Part shown: positions 8,130 through 16,931 of the stretch, piece by piece
How the letters are laid out: each line of letters begins with the position of its first letter
How positions within the stretch are numbered: the first letter of the stretch is position 1
Source: Burkholderia sp. PAMC 26561
GTDB lineage: Bacteria; Pseudomonadota; Gammaproteobacteria; Burkholderiales; Burkholderiaceae
NCBI RefSeq assembly: GCF_001557535.2
Contig: NZ_CP014310.1
Location: 537,077 to 601,076 of the forward strand
Length of the DNA stretch: 64,000 nucleotides
Reading direction: 5' to 3'
The notes under the pieces: model-generated
What the model was told of the DNA's origin: nothing
The model's database searches: none
The model's input: only the letters and a program-made list of their open reading frames with translations
Program-made: the position numbers and the translations under genes

Positions 8130-10238
8130 ATGACCTTCGTCGCAGTCTTGCGAGCGCTTTTCATCAGCGCGGCTTACCTCGCTGCTACTGCAACGCAGGC
8201 CAACGCGGCGGCGTCCGACTGGGTCGGGGACCAGCGAGGGGAGGTACGACTGGTGACGGCGGCGGAAAGCGTCAATGGCAATCCGATCGAAGCCGGGCTC
8301 GAGTTTCGATATCCTCCGGGGTGGCACGGATACTGGCGTACGCCGGGCGACGCGGGGATCGCGCCCATATTCGATTGGTCGAAATCGATGAATGTACGCG
8401 ACCCTTCAGTGTCCTGGCCGGCGCCTTCCCGTCTAGTTGTCTCGGGTCTGCAAAACAGCGTTTATCAAGGGCGTTTCATTCTTCCCGTCGGGCTCAAGCT
8501 TATCGATCAGCACGCGAAAGCGCGTATTGCTGTGTCGATCGACTACGCCGCTTGCGCGAATATCTGTGTTCCCAAGCACGCCGATCTATCTCTGGATCTG
8601 CCAACCGGTTCCGGGGAAGCCTCGCCCCAAGCGGCTGCAATCGCCGCTGCGAAAGCGACCGTACCCAGCCCACTCGCGAACTCCGGCATCCAGGTCACCC
8701 GCAGCGAAACCGAGGGGACGGGCGCGCGTAAGCGGCTTCTTATCACGCTGCGAAGCACGTCAGAGCCGTTAAGATCGCCTGACCTGTTCATAGAGGGAGC
8801 CGGCGAGGGACTTCCGGCCGCTCCTCACGTTCGACTATCGGACGGCGGTCGGATTGCCACGCTGGTCGCCTCAATTCCGTCCGGAAGCTCGTCAACCAAT
8901 AGAAAGTCGCTTGTGCTGACCGTTGTAGACGGCGCGCGCGCGGTGGAATTCGCGGGCCCCGAATCCGGGGTGGCATCCTCAGCCCACGCCGATAGCAGCA
9001 TCCTTGTCATCATCGCTACAGCGTTGCTTGGGGGGCTGATCCTGAACCTCATGCCGTGCGTGCTGCCGATTCTGTCGATCAAGCTCTTTGCCCTGGCCCG
9101 ATACGCAGGCGAAGAGCGCCGAGCCGCCCGGCGAGGCGCCCTCGCGACCGCTTTGGGCATCGTGTCGTCGTTCCTGTTGCTCGCGACCGTGCTTTCAGTG
9201 CTGAAGCTGTCGGGAACATCGCTCGGTTGGGGGATCCAGTTCCAGCAACCTTGGTTCCTTGCTTCAATGGCTGTTGTTATTACGCTCTTTGCCGCGAGCT
9301 TTTTCGAATGGCTGCCCATTCAGCTTCCGCAGATATTTGCCGGCGCGTTTGGCGCATCGGCGCGAGGACCGCTCGCCGAAGCGTTCCTCGGCGGTGCCTT
9401 GGCGACCTTGCTTGCCACGCCTTGTTCGGCACCGTTTGTTGGCACAGCGGTGGGTTTCGCGCTCGCCCGGAATCCCGCCGAGATCCTCGTAGTGTTCGCA
9501 AGCCTTGGAGTGGGGATGGCGTTGCCGTTTCTTGCCGTAGCCGCAATGCCTGCCCTGGTCGCCTGGTTGCCGCACCCGGGCGCCTGGATGGTGCGCTTGC
9601 GCCAAGGTCTCGGCCTCCTATTGCTCGGAACGGCACTATGGCTTCTCTTCACGCTGTGGCAAGTCGCGGGTCCCGCTGTCACGAGCGCTGTCGCTGCATT
9701 GCTTGTGTGCACGCTTGCATTTCGCGCGCTGGTGACCTATCGCCATGCGAGTATCGGGTTCCGGTGGTCCGGAATCTCTACGGTCGGACTCGCTTCGTTG
9801 ACCATTGCCGTAGCGGCCACTTTTGCCTCGACGGTGGGCGTTCCGGCTATCAAGGGAGCCGATGGCTGGCAGTCTTTCGATCCAGTGGCCATCGAGGCGC
9901 TTGTCGCGGACGGCAAAACGGTGTTCGTCGACGTAAGCGCGAGTTGGTGCCTCACTTGCAAGGTGAACGAGCTGACGGTCTTGCAGACTGGAAAAGTACA
10001 GCGGCGCCTGGCTCAGAGCGATACCGTGCGGATGAGAGCCGACTGGAGTCGTCCGGATCCCACAATAGCCGCATACATTCAGCACTTTGGTCGTTTTGGG
10101 ATTCCGCTCGATGTCGTGTATGGCCCGCGAATGCCCGCTGGTAAGCTGTTGCCGGAGACTCTCGGAACGGCAGCAGTCATACGCGCGCTCGACGCTGCTG
10201 GGTCAGAAGAGGTTTCTGCGGGAAAACCCGGCTCGTGA
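8130..10238 (+). CDS. ScsB/DsbD-like transmembrane thiol:disulfide reductase
   Basis: The 702-residue protein has three parts: a signal peptide and periplasmic DsbD-alpha-like domain (GWHGYWRTPGDAG near residue 70), eight or so membrane helices with the paired cysteines in NLMPCVLPILSIK (near 310) and TPCSAPF (near 432), and a C-terminal thioredoxin domain with SWCLTCK (near 607-610). This is the architecture of ScsB and DsbD proteins, which carry electrons from cytoplasmic thioredoxin to periplasmic partners. ScsB proteins are linked to copper tolerance. The ATG at 8130 is chosen because it begins a clear signal peptide; the longer frame upstream overlaps the preceding gene. It is probably co-transcribed with the DUF1223 gene. 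Confidence 0.88.
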   Translation: MTFVAVLRALFISAAYLAATATQANAAASDWVGDQRGEVRLVTAAESVNGNPIEAGLEFRYPPGWHGYWRTPGDAGIAPIFDWSKSMNVRDPSVSWPAPSRLVVSGLQNSVYQGRFILPVGLKLIDQHAKARIAVSIDYAACANICVPKHADLSLDLPTGSGEASPQAAAIAAAKATVPSPLANSGIQVTRSETEGTGARKRLLITLRSTSEPLRSPDLFIEGAGEGLPAAPHVRLSDGGRIATLVASIPSGSSSTNRKSLVLTVVDGARAVEFAGPESGVASSAHADSSILVIIATALLGGLILNLMPCVLPILSIKLFALARYAGEERRAARRGALATALGIVSSFLLLATVLSVLKLSGTSLGWGIQFQQPWFLASMAVVITLFAASFFEWLPIQLPQIFAGAFGASARGPLAEAFLGGALATLLATPCSAPFVGTAVGFALARNPAEILVVFASLGVGMALPFLAVAAMPALVAWLPHPGAWMVRLRQGLGLLLLGTALWLLFTLWQVAGPAVTSAVAALLVCTLAFRALVTYRHASIGFRWSGISTVGLASLTIAVAATFASTVGVPAIKGADGWQSFDPVAIEALVADGKTVFVDVSASWCLTCKVNELTVLQTGKVQRRLAQSDTVRMRADWSRPDPTIAAYIQHFGRFGIPLDVVYGPRMPAGKLLPETLGTAAVIRALDAAGSEEVSAGKPGS

Positions 10239-10529
10239 ACGACCGCTGGTGTGAAGTAGGAGCGAGCGCATAGGCGCGGGCAGATAAGTCTGACGACAAG
10301 CATAGTAGCCACGACTTCGCCGCGGATATCCCTTTTCAGCAATCTCGCGGCAACTACTGACAATTTTTGCTCGCTGCTGGGAAGTCGAAAATTGAATGTT
10401 TTTCGATTTGTATTTTTCTTTGGGTTGGTAAGTGTCTATTGCTAATAGCCTCTTGGCCGCGGTGATCCGACTTCATATTTTCACTGATCCTCCTTGGATA
10501 GGCTCACTGATCGGTGGAGGCGATTTGGC
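10239..10529. other. Intergenic, no gene recognised
   Basis: This 290-base stretch separates the scsB-like gene from the nrsF relic. It becomes AT-rich around 10375-10450. I see no convincing coding frame and no copy of the SigF-type motif. Confidence 0.5.
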
Positions 10530-11165
10530 TTACCAAACTGAGACTCTGCGGCCGAGCAGGATTCCCGGGACGGCCGGGAACGGGATTTCATGAACGTACC
10601 AAACGGCCCAGGACAGCAAGGCCATTTCAACGCAATAGAACGAGTAAATTACGGCGGCCTGCACCCCGCTCAAAAGCCCGATCGCGACACCTTCCCGTAT
10701 GGGGCGAGTTGTGACCATATCTTCCATTGCCCAAAACATGGCGACGAAGGGCGGAACGGACAATGCAGTGATGCTCAGCATGCAGGTACGTCAAGTCGCG
10801 CCGAGTATCGATGTCAAGTGAAGCTCTAACGGCGCCTCGATTTGTAATGAATATGGCGATTAGCCAGACCAGCGCAATGGAAGAAATAAGAGGAACCCAT
10901 GCCATTTTCGTGCGGGCGCCAGGACGCGCAGTTGCAACATGAGCAGCAGCGCCGACTGACCATCGAAAGTGGAAATATTACCTTTATCCAGAAGATAGGA
11001 CGTTTCACAAGATGGGCATGTCACTATGAATGCAATAAACAACGATTAACGGCATTGTGCTGCGTGCGAGTCCGATGGCTATCGTTAGCGCAAACCGATG
11101 ATCGACCGAGTGCCGACCCACCCGCGCGTCTCCGCGCGCCAGCATTGTCAACAGTGACTTGTTCT
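10530..11165 (-). pseudogene. Degenerate nrsF (DUF1109) anti-sigma gene
   Basis: Pieces of an NrsF-type membrane protein are read in different minus-strand frames: an N-terminus SLLTMLARGDARVGRHSVDH near 11130, IFWIKVIFPLSMVS near 10980, MAWVPLISSIALVWLIAIF near 10890, and a long C-terminus beginning MLSITALSVPPFVAMFWAM near 10781 that aligns with MNIAVLSVPTFIAVFWAM of the intact copy at 23018. It ends RVSVW where the intact copies end PRF/LLRW. At least three frame changes and a stop interrupt it. It is a dead third nrsF copy, on the opposite strand to the thioredoxin operon beside it. Confidence 0.75.
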
Positions 11166-11294
11166 CATGGCGTTCCTTTAATGATCGACGATCGCGCGAC
11201 CAGTGAGGTTCATCGGTCCACCTGGCTGTATTCACGGCGAACACCGCCCGGTGCACGCCCGGCTGCAAGCTGGGCAATTTATTTCTCAAGAGGT

Positions 11295-11320
11295 GTAACC
11301 AGGGCACAGCCGCCAACGAA
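11295..11320 (+). promoter_or_regulatory. Predicted ECF (SigF-type) promoter for thioredoxin-ccdA-NDH2 operon
   Basis: Exact GTAACC (11295-11300), 16-base spacer, CGAA (11317-11320), followed by TT. It lies 48 bases before the thioredoxin start codon, on the coding strand. Confidence 0.85.
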
Positions 11321-11368
11321 TTTTTGTTCTCAGGCTTCGTTGAATAATTTAAAAGTGCGGAAGGAATC

Positions 11369-11758
11369 ATGAAAACGACTATGGGAAAGGCCGCGTTGGT
11401 AGGATATGTATGCCTCGCGCTGGCGAACCTAGCTACTGCAGCGGAGGTGCCCTACACCAAAGCCCGTTTCGATAAACAGGTGGCGAACGGTCAGGCGACG
11501 GTGGTGTACCTGCACGCAACCTGGTGTCCAACCTGCAAGATCCAGCAGCCGATCGTGGACCGGCTGTCTTCGGATGCTGAATTCAAATCGTTGACCGTGT
11601 TGGAGGCGGACTACGACACCGAAACGGCGTTGAAGAAGAGCTTGCGAATCACCCAGCAGTCCACCTTCGTTGTGTTCAAAGGAGGTCACGAGGTCACCCG
11701 GTCTACGGGCGAGACCAGTGAAGCGGCCATCCGTAAGACCTTCGAAACAGGGCTGTGA
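11369..11758 (+). CDS. Periplasmic thioredoxin-family protein
   Basis: The 129-residue product has a signal peptide (residues 1-25, cleavage after LATAAE region) and a small thioredoxin domain with HATWCPTCK, Cys53-Pro-Thr-Cys56, and the cis-proline region QQSTFVVF. The pair suggests a reductant of periplasmic disulfides or of a metal-bound partner. Its stop codon overlaps the start of ccdA (TGATG), so the two are translationally coupled, and CcdA would supply electrons from the cytoplasm. AAGGAA precedes the ATG. A perfect SigF-type promoter lies upstream. Confidence 0.88.
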   Translation: MKTTMGKAALVGYVCLALANLATAAEVPYTKARFDKQVANGQATVVYLHATWCPTCKIQQPIVDRLSSDAEFKSLTVLEADYDTETALKKSLRITQQSTFVVFKGGHEVTRSTGETSEAAIRKTFETGL

Positions 11759-12486
11759 TGGAATTCGGCCCTGGCACCTATGCGCTGAGTTTCGTGGCCG
11801 GGGCGGCATCGGTGTTGTCGCCGTGCGTGCTGCCGCTGATCCCCATCCTAGTCGCGTCCGCGTTGTCGAAGCATCGTCTGGGTGCTGTCGCGTTGGCTGC
11901 AGGGCTTGGCGTGGCGTTCGCAGCGGTCGGTACGGTCCTTGCCAATCTCGGCGCCAGTACCGGCTTTGACCCGGAGTTGATTCGCCGGGCTGCGGCCACG
12001 CTGATGGTCGCTTTCGGGCTGATCATGTTGTCCGCGCGTCTGTCAGCTTGGTTCGCGGTAATAGGTTCGCAGATAAGCAACGCGGGCAGTGGCGTACTAA
12101 ACACGCTCAGCGGCGACGGTCTTGCGTCGCAGTTTGCTATCGGGCTGGTGCTTGGATTTGTGTGGAGCCCCTGCGTGGGACCGACGCTGGGCGCTGCGAC
12201 CACGCTTGCCGCTCAAGGCAGACACCTCGGGCAAATCGCTCTGCTGATGATGGTGTTCGGCCTAGGGGCAGGTGCGCCGTTGCTGCTGCTTGGCGCTGCA
12301 TCGCGGACGTCGTGGCTCCGATCCCATAGGGCCCTTGGTTTATTGGGAAGGGCTTCCAAGATCGCGCTCGGCGTGGCATTTGTCGCGCTGGGGCTCGTCG
12401 TGCTGTTCGGATATGACCGGAACATAGAGTCGGCGCTTCTTTCTGTTTCGCCGATGTGGCTGACCCGGCTGACAACATCGATATAA
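11758..12486 (+). CDS. CcdA-type transmembrane electron carrier
   Basis: The 242-residue polytopic protein of the CcdA/DsbD-beta family has six or so membrane helices, with one redox cysteine in SPCVLPLIP (Cys23) and its partner in VWSPCVGPT (Cys139). These two cysteines relay electrons from cytoplasmic thioredoxin to the periplasm. The start overlaps the stop of the thioredoxin gene, so the encoded pair probably act together. A GTG three bases earlier is also possible. Beyond the partner upstream, no cytochrome c maturation genes are nearby, so a role in cytochrome biogenesis is less likely than reduction of the co-encoded thioredoxin. Confidence 0.87.
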   Translation: MEFGPGTYALSFVAGAASVLSPCVLPLIPILVASALSKHRLGAVALAAGLGVAFAAVGTVLANLGASTGFDPELIRRAAATLMVAFGLIMLSARLSAWFAVIGSQISNAGSGVLNTLSGDGLASQFAIGLVLGFVWSPCVGPTLGAATTLAAQGRHLGQIALLMMVFGLGAGAPLLLLGAASRTSWLRSHRALGLLGRASKIALGVAFVALGLVVLFGYDRNIESALLSVSPMWLTRLTTSI

Positions 12487-12587
12487 ACCCAGTTCAATAC
12501 TTCGCGCTGGTCAAGTGAGCGCAATAATTTCTATTCCTTCTAATTCGTAATCCTGATTATTGATTAACTGAGTGGAGTCGAGCGGTC

Positions 12588-14639
12588 GTGATCCAAGACA
12601 ATTTCAAATTCCTAACCGGTCTCACCGCTGCAACGCGCGCGTTGTGCATGCCCTGGTTGATGTTGATCGCCAGGGCGTGGTTCGCGCAGATTCTCTCTGT
12701 CCACCAAATCATGGCGATGGCTGAAAGCGCTCATCCGAGCGTTCTCCATGTTCCGTCCTCAGTCGACGTGGCATTTCACATGATCGTGCCGCTATTGCTG
12801 TTCGCCGGGTTTTTGTCGCGACCCATTGCACTGATGCTCATTTCGCAGACTTTGGGAGGCTCCTCGATGATCTCAGGGGCAATCGGCGTGAAGCTCGCGT
12901 TGCTGATGTGGTTGGTCGTAAGCGGGCCGGACGTTTTCTCGCTCGATCATCTTTTAAAGCGCGGCATGAGCGTTTTCCCATCGCGGCTGATGCGCGCTGG
13001 CGACCGGTTTTACGACGTCCTGAAGCGAAAAGGAACGCCGCTGGCGTTGCTGGCGATTCGAGTCGCGCTTGCACTTGCCATCGTCCGCCAATCTTCGCCC
13101 GTTGTACAACACGCCGGCCTCATGATGTTGGGCGTACCCGCTGGCACGCTAGTTCAGCCCGCCTGGTTGGCGGTCACCGTCGCCTTACTGCTCGTGCTTG
13201 GCGCATGTACGCGATTGTCGGCGCTAATCCTTGCGCTGGAAATATCGACCGCCGCAGTCGCCATGTCGATGGACGATCGGCTCGCGGTCCTGCTGCTTGT
13301 GCTCCTGATCGTGGTCGCGGGAGGAGGGCTCTTTACAGTCGATCGTTTGATTAGCCTCGCTCTTTCGTCTGTTGCTAGACGAAAGAGCGAGCCGGAATGC
13401 CGCTTGCCGCACGTAGTGGTCGTAGGTGGCGGCTTTGGTGGCGTGGAGACTGTGCGAGGCCTGAGCGGCCTGCCTTGCCGCATCACGCTTATTGATCAGC
13501 GCAACCACCATCTGTTCCAGCCGTTGCTCTATCAGGTCGCCACGGCCGCGCTGTCGCCAGCCGATATCGCGACGCCAATCCGCGAGCTGTTTCGCGCGCA
13601 ACGCAATGTGCGCGTGCAGCTCGCGCAAGTTACAGGGGTCGATACCGCCAAACGCGAGGTATTGACCGCGAGCCGAAGCGTTTCGTTCGATTATCTCGTG
13701 CTCGCGACCGGCGCACGTCATGGTTATTTTGGGAAGGACGCCTGGGCGCAGTTCGCGCCCGGGCTAAAAACTATCGACGACGCGGTTTCCATTCGCAGCC
13801 GCCTGTTACGAGCCTTCGAAGAAGCTGAAAACGCCGTCGATGACACCGTGCGCAATGCCTGGATGACGTTCGTCATCGTAGGCGGTGGCCCGACAGGCAT
13901 CGAGATGGCGGGAGCGATCCGCGAGCTCGCGCACCACGGCATGAGCGACGAGTATCGCGTCATTGATCCGTCGACCGCTCGCGTGATCTTGTTGCAGTCG
14001 GCTGACCGGATATTGCCCGCGTTCAGTGCCGCTTCGTCGGCCGCGGCGCAGCGCTCGCTCTCATCGCTGGGCGTGGAGGTCCGGCTGCGCTCCAAAGTGC
14101 TTTCTGTTGACACCGACGGCGTAGGCATACACGGCGAGCACATCCCGGCGCGTACGGTGTTATGGGCGGCCGGCGTAGAGGCTTCCGCTGCCGCGCAGTG
14201 GCTTGGGCAGGAGGCTGACTCGTCGGGGCGGCTGGCAGTATCTGCGGATCTTTCTGTCGCGGGACTCGACGGCGTGTTTGCGCTCGGCGACACGGCCTTG
14301 TCACTTGGATGGAACGGCGCGACCGTTCCCGGTCTCGCGTCTGCGGCGAAGCAGCAGGGACGCTATGCCGCCCGCGTGATCGGCTTGCGCTTGCGCGGCA
14401 GGCCAGCACCCCCGCCATTCCAGTATCGGCACTCGGGAAGCCTCGCGACAATCGGCCGACAGGCAGCGGTCGCGGACTTCGGCCGCGTGCGGCTGTGGGG
14501 TGCGCCGGCTTGGTGGTTCTGGGGCGCGGCACACATTGTTTTTCTGGCTGGCAGCCGCAATCGCCTGACTGTGCTGTTCAACTGGTTGTGGGCATATCTA
14601 ACTTATAAGCGCACCACGAGACTTATTATTGACGAGTAA
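12588..14639 (+). CDS. DoxX-like membrane domain fused to type II NADH dehydrogenase
   Basis: The 683-residue protein is a fusion. Residues 1-260 form two DoxX-like four-helix units; residues 270-683 form a type II NADH:quinone dehydrogenase with the FAD motif VVVVGGGFGGVE near 278, QVATAALSPADIATPIR, the NAD motif VIVGGGPTGIEMAG near 430 and VFALGDTA near 562. It would pass electrons from NADH to quinone or directly into the membrane DoxX part. The start is a GTG at 12588 after GGAGTCGAG. It lies about 100 bases after ccdA and probably shares its promoter. A perfect 15-bp inverted repeat marks the domain junction. Confidence 0.85.
   Translation: MIQDNFKFLTGLTAATRALCMPWLMLIARAWFAQILSVHQIMAMAESAHPSVLHVPSSVDVAFHMIVPLLLFAGFLSRPIALMLISQTLGGSSMISGAIGVKLALLMWLVVSGPDVFSLDHLLKRGMSVFPSRLMRAGDRFYDVLKRKGTPLALLAIRVALALAIVRQSSPVVQHAGLMMLGVPAGTLVQPAWLAVTVALLLVLGACTRLSALILALEISTAAVAMSMDDRLAVLLLVLLIVVAGGGLFTVDRLISLALSSVARRKSEPECRLPHVVVVGGGFGGVETVRGLSGLPCRITLIDQRNHHLFQPLLYQVATAALSPADIATPIRELFRAQRNVRVQLAQVTGVDTAKREVLTASRSVSFDYLVLATGARHGYFGKDAWAQFAPGLKTIDDAVSIRSRLLRAFEEAENAVDDTVRNAWMTFVIVGGGPTGIEMAGAIRELAHHGMSDEYRVIDPSTARVILLQSADRILPAFSAASSAAAQRSLSSLGVEVRLRSKVLSVDTDGVGIHGEHIPARTVLWAAGVEASAAAQWLGQEADSSGRLAVSADLSVAGLDGVFALGDTALSLGWNGATVPGLASAAKQQGRYAARVIGLRLRGRPAPPPFQYRHSGSLATIGRQAAVADFGRVRLWGAPAWWFWGAAHIVFLAGSRNRLTVLFNWLWAYLTYKRTTRLIIDE
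13356..13391. repeat. Perfect 15-bp inverted repeat at the DoxX/NDH-2 junction
   Basis: CTCGCTCTTTCGTCT (13356-13370), a six-base loop, then its exact complement AGACGAAAGAGCGAG (13377-13391). It encodes residues 257-268, the linker between the membrane and flavin domains. A hairpin of this strength is rarely tolerated inside a gene; it could be a relic intergenic terminator captured when two genes fused, or an mRNA structure slowing translation between domains. Confidence 0.85.
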
Positions 14640-15040
14640 ATTTGTTGCACTCGACTATTGCCGACGTAAGAGACCACGTTTTTCATCGTTATCGAGCATG
14701 ACGAACCCGACGTGACGTCCATCACGTGAACCTGCGCTGGGCTGGCGTAGAATGGCTCGTCCTACCGATACAAGCCGCAGGATGACGCGTGGTCCTCACG
14801 GCCGCTATATTGACGCGAGGTAGTCGAACAGGATTAGTTCTCCGTGGGTAGTTCCAGCACACAACGGCGCCGTGGATCACAAGTAAAAAGATTCACCAGG
14901 CTCAGATGGTTCTGCAATATCAGAATTGTCCCTGAACCGTTCTCTGTGTCGAGATCAGTCTTTAGCATTGATTTGTAGGCAAATGACGGCGTATAGATCG
15001 ATCCTCTTGTCCTCCGACCTATCGACGCCCGTTCATTCTG
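14640..15040. other. Intergenic, no gene recognised
   Basis: About 400 bases between the NDH-2 fusion and an IS3 relic. No coding frame with recognisable features and no SigF-type motif were found. Confidence 0.5.
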
Positions 15041-15053
15041 ATGCAGTCTTCCA

Positions 15054-15524
15054 TCATGATGAAGATCTGTGTGCGCTGCCGGTTGTAAAAGATCTCAATC
15101 TAATCCGCGATTCCTTCGGCGGCTTGGTCGCGAACTTGCGAAATAGGCAAAGTTCGTTTTTCAGCAAGCCCCAGCACAATTCGATAGGTGCATCGTCGAA
15201 ACAGTTTCCACGTTTGCTTATAGATGCCTGCATGTCGAACTGTTTGAGGAGCTTCTTATACGCGTGGGCGCAATATTTGGCTGCCACGGTTCGTGTATTG
15301 TATTGGACCCGGTGGCGGTCGGTGCGATGCGATAGCTCGAAAATAAGGCTTGCATGGCCAGCTGTTTTGTCATGCGCTCGCTCACAGTAATTCCTCATCG
15401 AAATCGACAATCGACGCGCCGCTTCGGAAACGCTTACGCCGCCAGTCATTGCTAGCTTTACCGCTTTGTCACGAAATTCCTTCGTGTATTCGGCCTTCGG
15501 GGTTCGATTCATCAGTGCCGCCAA
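15054..15524 (-). pseudogene. IS3-family transposase relic (orfA start joined to orfB end)
   Basis: The minus strand begins as an IS3-type OrfA (MNRTPKAEYTKEFRDKAVKL, helix-turn-helix region) but after about 45 residues jumps into the C-terminal catalytic region of OrfB (CAHAYKKLLKQFDMQASISK, then NCFDDAPIELCWGLLKNELC, where the E of the DDE triad should be). The middle of the element is deleted and the end frameshifted. It is an immobile scar; the outer ends are not clear. Confidence 0.75.
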
Positions 15525-15601
15525 TCCTCAATTCTACGGAATGTTAGCGTCCACTTTTTTAACGGATCTCAACTCTCGAGGGCGTTGTGATTGGTTAAGG
15601 G

Positions 15602-16033
15602 CTAAGCGCGTCCAAATGCGCGTACCCATACCAAGCGAAGGCGGCGTGCTCGATCATCGAACAGATAAGACGCGCCCAAAGTTAGGAAGCCAGAAACGAT
15701 ACCTGTCAGGATGTGCTCCACTGACGCAATATGGTAGTGGCTCGTGTGAGAGTAGGCGTCACCTAATATCGTAAGCAAACCGACGATCGTCGCGTTGCCA
15801 TATCGATTCCGAAACATTCTGCTCGCAGGCGTAAATGTCAGAAGTAAGGCCAGCAAGCCGGTCAGTAAGCCTGTGTGGACCGCAATGGTCCAATGAGCAA
15901 GGCTAACGGCATTGCCCCAGCTCCCAGGCATACACGTCATACACGCGCTTGTCGGCTGGCAGAACCGGCGCAGAAAGATCTTCAGACGGCTCTTCCACTC
16001 GCTTGACATGTTCAATGCTCTCGTTGTCGCCAA
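15602..16033 (-). CDS. Hypothetical membrane protein
   Basis: Up to 143 residues; a start at the internal methionine (MSSEWKSRLKIFLRRFCQP, position 16009) is equally possible. Three or four hydrophobic segments follow, and the N-terminal part has closely spaced cysteines (CQPTSACMTC) that could bind metal or form a disulfide. I do not recognise the family. It ends near the IS3 relic and lies downstream of the molybdoenzyme gene on the same strand, separated by about 90 bases, so it may belong with that operon. Confidence is limited to its being a real membrane protein. Confidence 0.55.
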   Translation of the reverse strand: MATTRALNMSSEWKSRLKIFLRRFCQPTSACMTCMPGSWGNAVSLAHWTIAVHTGLLTGLLALLLTFTPASRMFRNRYGNATIVGLLTILGDAYSHTSHYHIASVEHILTGIVSGFLTLGASYLFDDRARRLRLVWVRAFGRA

Positions 16034-16124
16034 AACAAATAAGAGCCTATGGCGTCTGTTAGACCTTGATCGCTACAAGCTCGCTCATCTCAACCAGTGG
16101 ACTCGTCTGTTCGCAAACTCCGGC

Positions 16125-16910
16125 TCAGGAGCCGCCAAACCAGTTATAGCCCTGATCGACCCAGTAGCCGCCCGGAAACTCGTTCGTCACGAAGATCTCC
16201 ATGATGTGCTTCGGGTTTTTGTAGCCCAGCTTTGTAGGCATCCGCAGCTTCATCGGATAACCGTATTTGGCCGGCAGACGCTGGCCGTCATAGGTAAAGG
16301 TCAGCAGCGTTTGCGGATGCAGGGCAGTCGGCATGTCGATGCTTTCGTAGTAGTCGTCGGCGCATTTGAAGCCAATATATTTAGCCGATGTATCCGCACC
16401 CACGCGCTTCAGAAATTCGGAGAACGGTGTGCCGCCCCATCGCCCGATCGCGCTCCAGCCCTCCACGCAGATATGCCGCGTGATCTGCTCTGCTTTTGGA
16501 AGCGCGTACAGGTCGGACAAGGTCCACACGCTCTTGTTCTGAACCAGGCCGCTCACTTTTAGGCGGAAGCTGTCGCCGTTGACTTCGGGCGCCTGGTCGA
16601 CGTCGTAGAACGCATTGAACGGAAACGGACGCGTGATCTGCGCTTCGGTGTAAGTGGGCGCGAGACGGTTGGGATCGAAGAGCCAGCCCTGCACGGTGTC
16701 GTTCATCCGCGATACGCGCGTGAGGAAGTTATCGACGGATTTATCGTCGACGAGCGTGCAGCCGGTCATCATTGCGAGGCCGCCGAGTGTCAGGATGCGC
16801 TGGCCGAACAAGCGGCGCGAAGGCATGTCGAGCTGGCGACGCACGTCGATGATCAGCGACTCGCGATCAAGGTCCAGCCGCAGCTTTTTAACAGGTTTGA
16901 GCGGGTTCAT
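16125..16910 (-). CDS. MsrP/sulfite-oxidase-like molybdopterin oxidoreductase
   Basis: The 261-residue protein has a twin-arginine-like/lipoprotein-like N-terminus (SRRLFGQRILTLGGLAMMTG, then Cys51) and the oxidoreductase molybdopterin-binding domain, with the molybdenum-ligating Cys148 in RHICVEGWSAIGRWGG. This fold is shared by MsrP (YedY), which reduces oxidised methionines in periplasmic proteins. The cytochrome b gene ends 21 bases upstream, giving the usual catalytic subunit plus membrane quinol oxidase pair. In this context a repair role under hypochlorite or metal stress is plausible but inferred; the protein is shorter than MsrP (about 330). Confidence 0.85.
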   Translation of the reverse strand: MNPLKPVKKLRLDLDRESLIIDVRRQLDMPSRRLFGQRILTLGGLAMMTGCTLVDDKSVDNFLTRVSRMNDTVQGWLFDPNRLAPTYTEAQITRPFPFNAFYDVDQAPEVNGDSFRLKVSGLVQNKSVWTLSDLYALPKAEQITRHICVEGWSAIGRWGGTPFSEFLKRVGADTSAKYIGFKCADDYYESIDMPTALHPQTLLTFTYDGQRLPAKYGYPMKLRMPTKLGYKNPKHIMEIFVTNEFPGGYWVDQGYNWFGGS

Positions 16911-16931
16911 GCGAGTGCTTCCATTTGGATA

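Noticed and set aside
12588..14639. Reading the DoxX and NADH dehydrogenase parts as two genes
   Set aside because: The frame is continuous with no internal stop and no clear ribosome binding site at the junction, so a fusion is the simpler reading.
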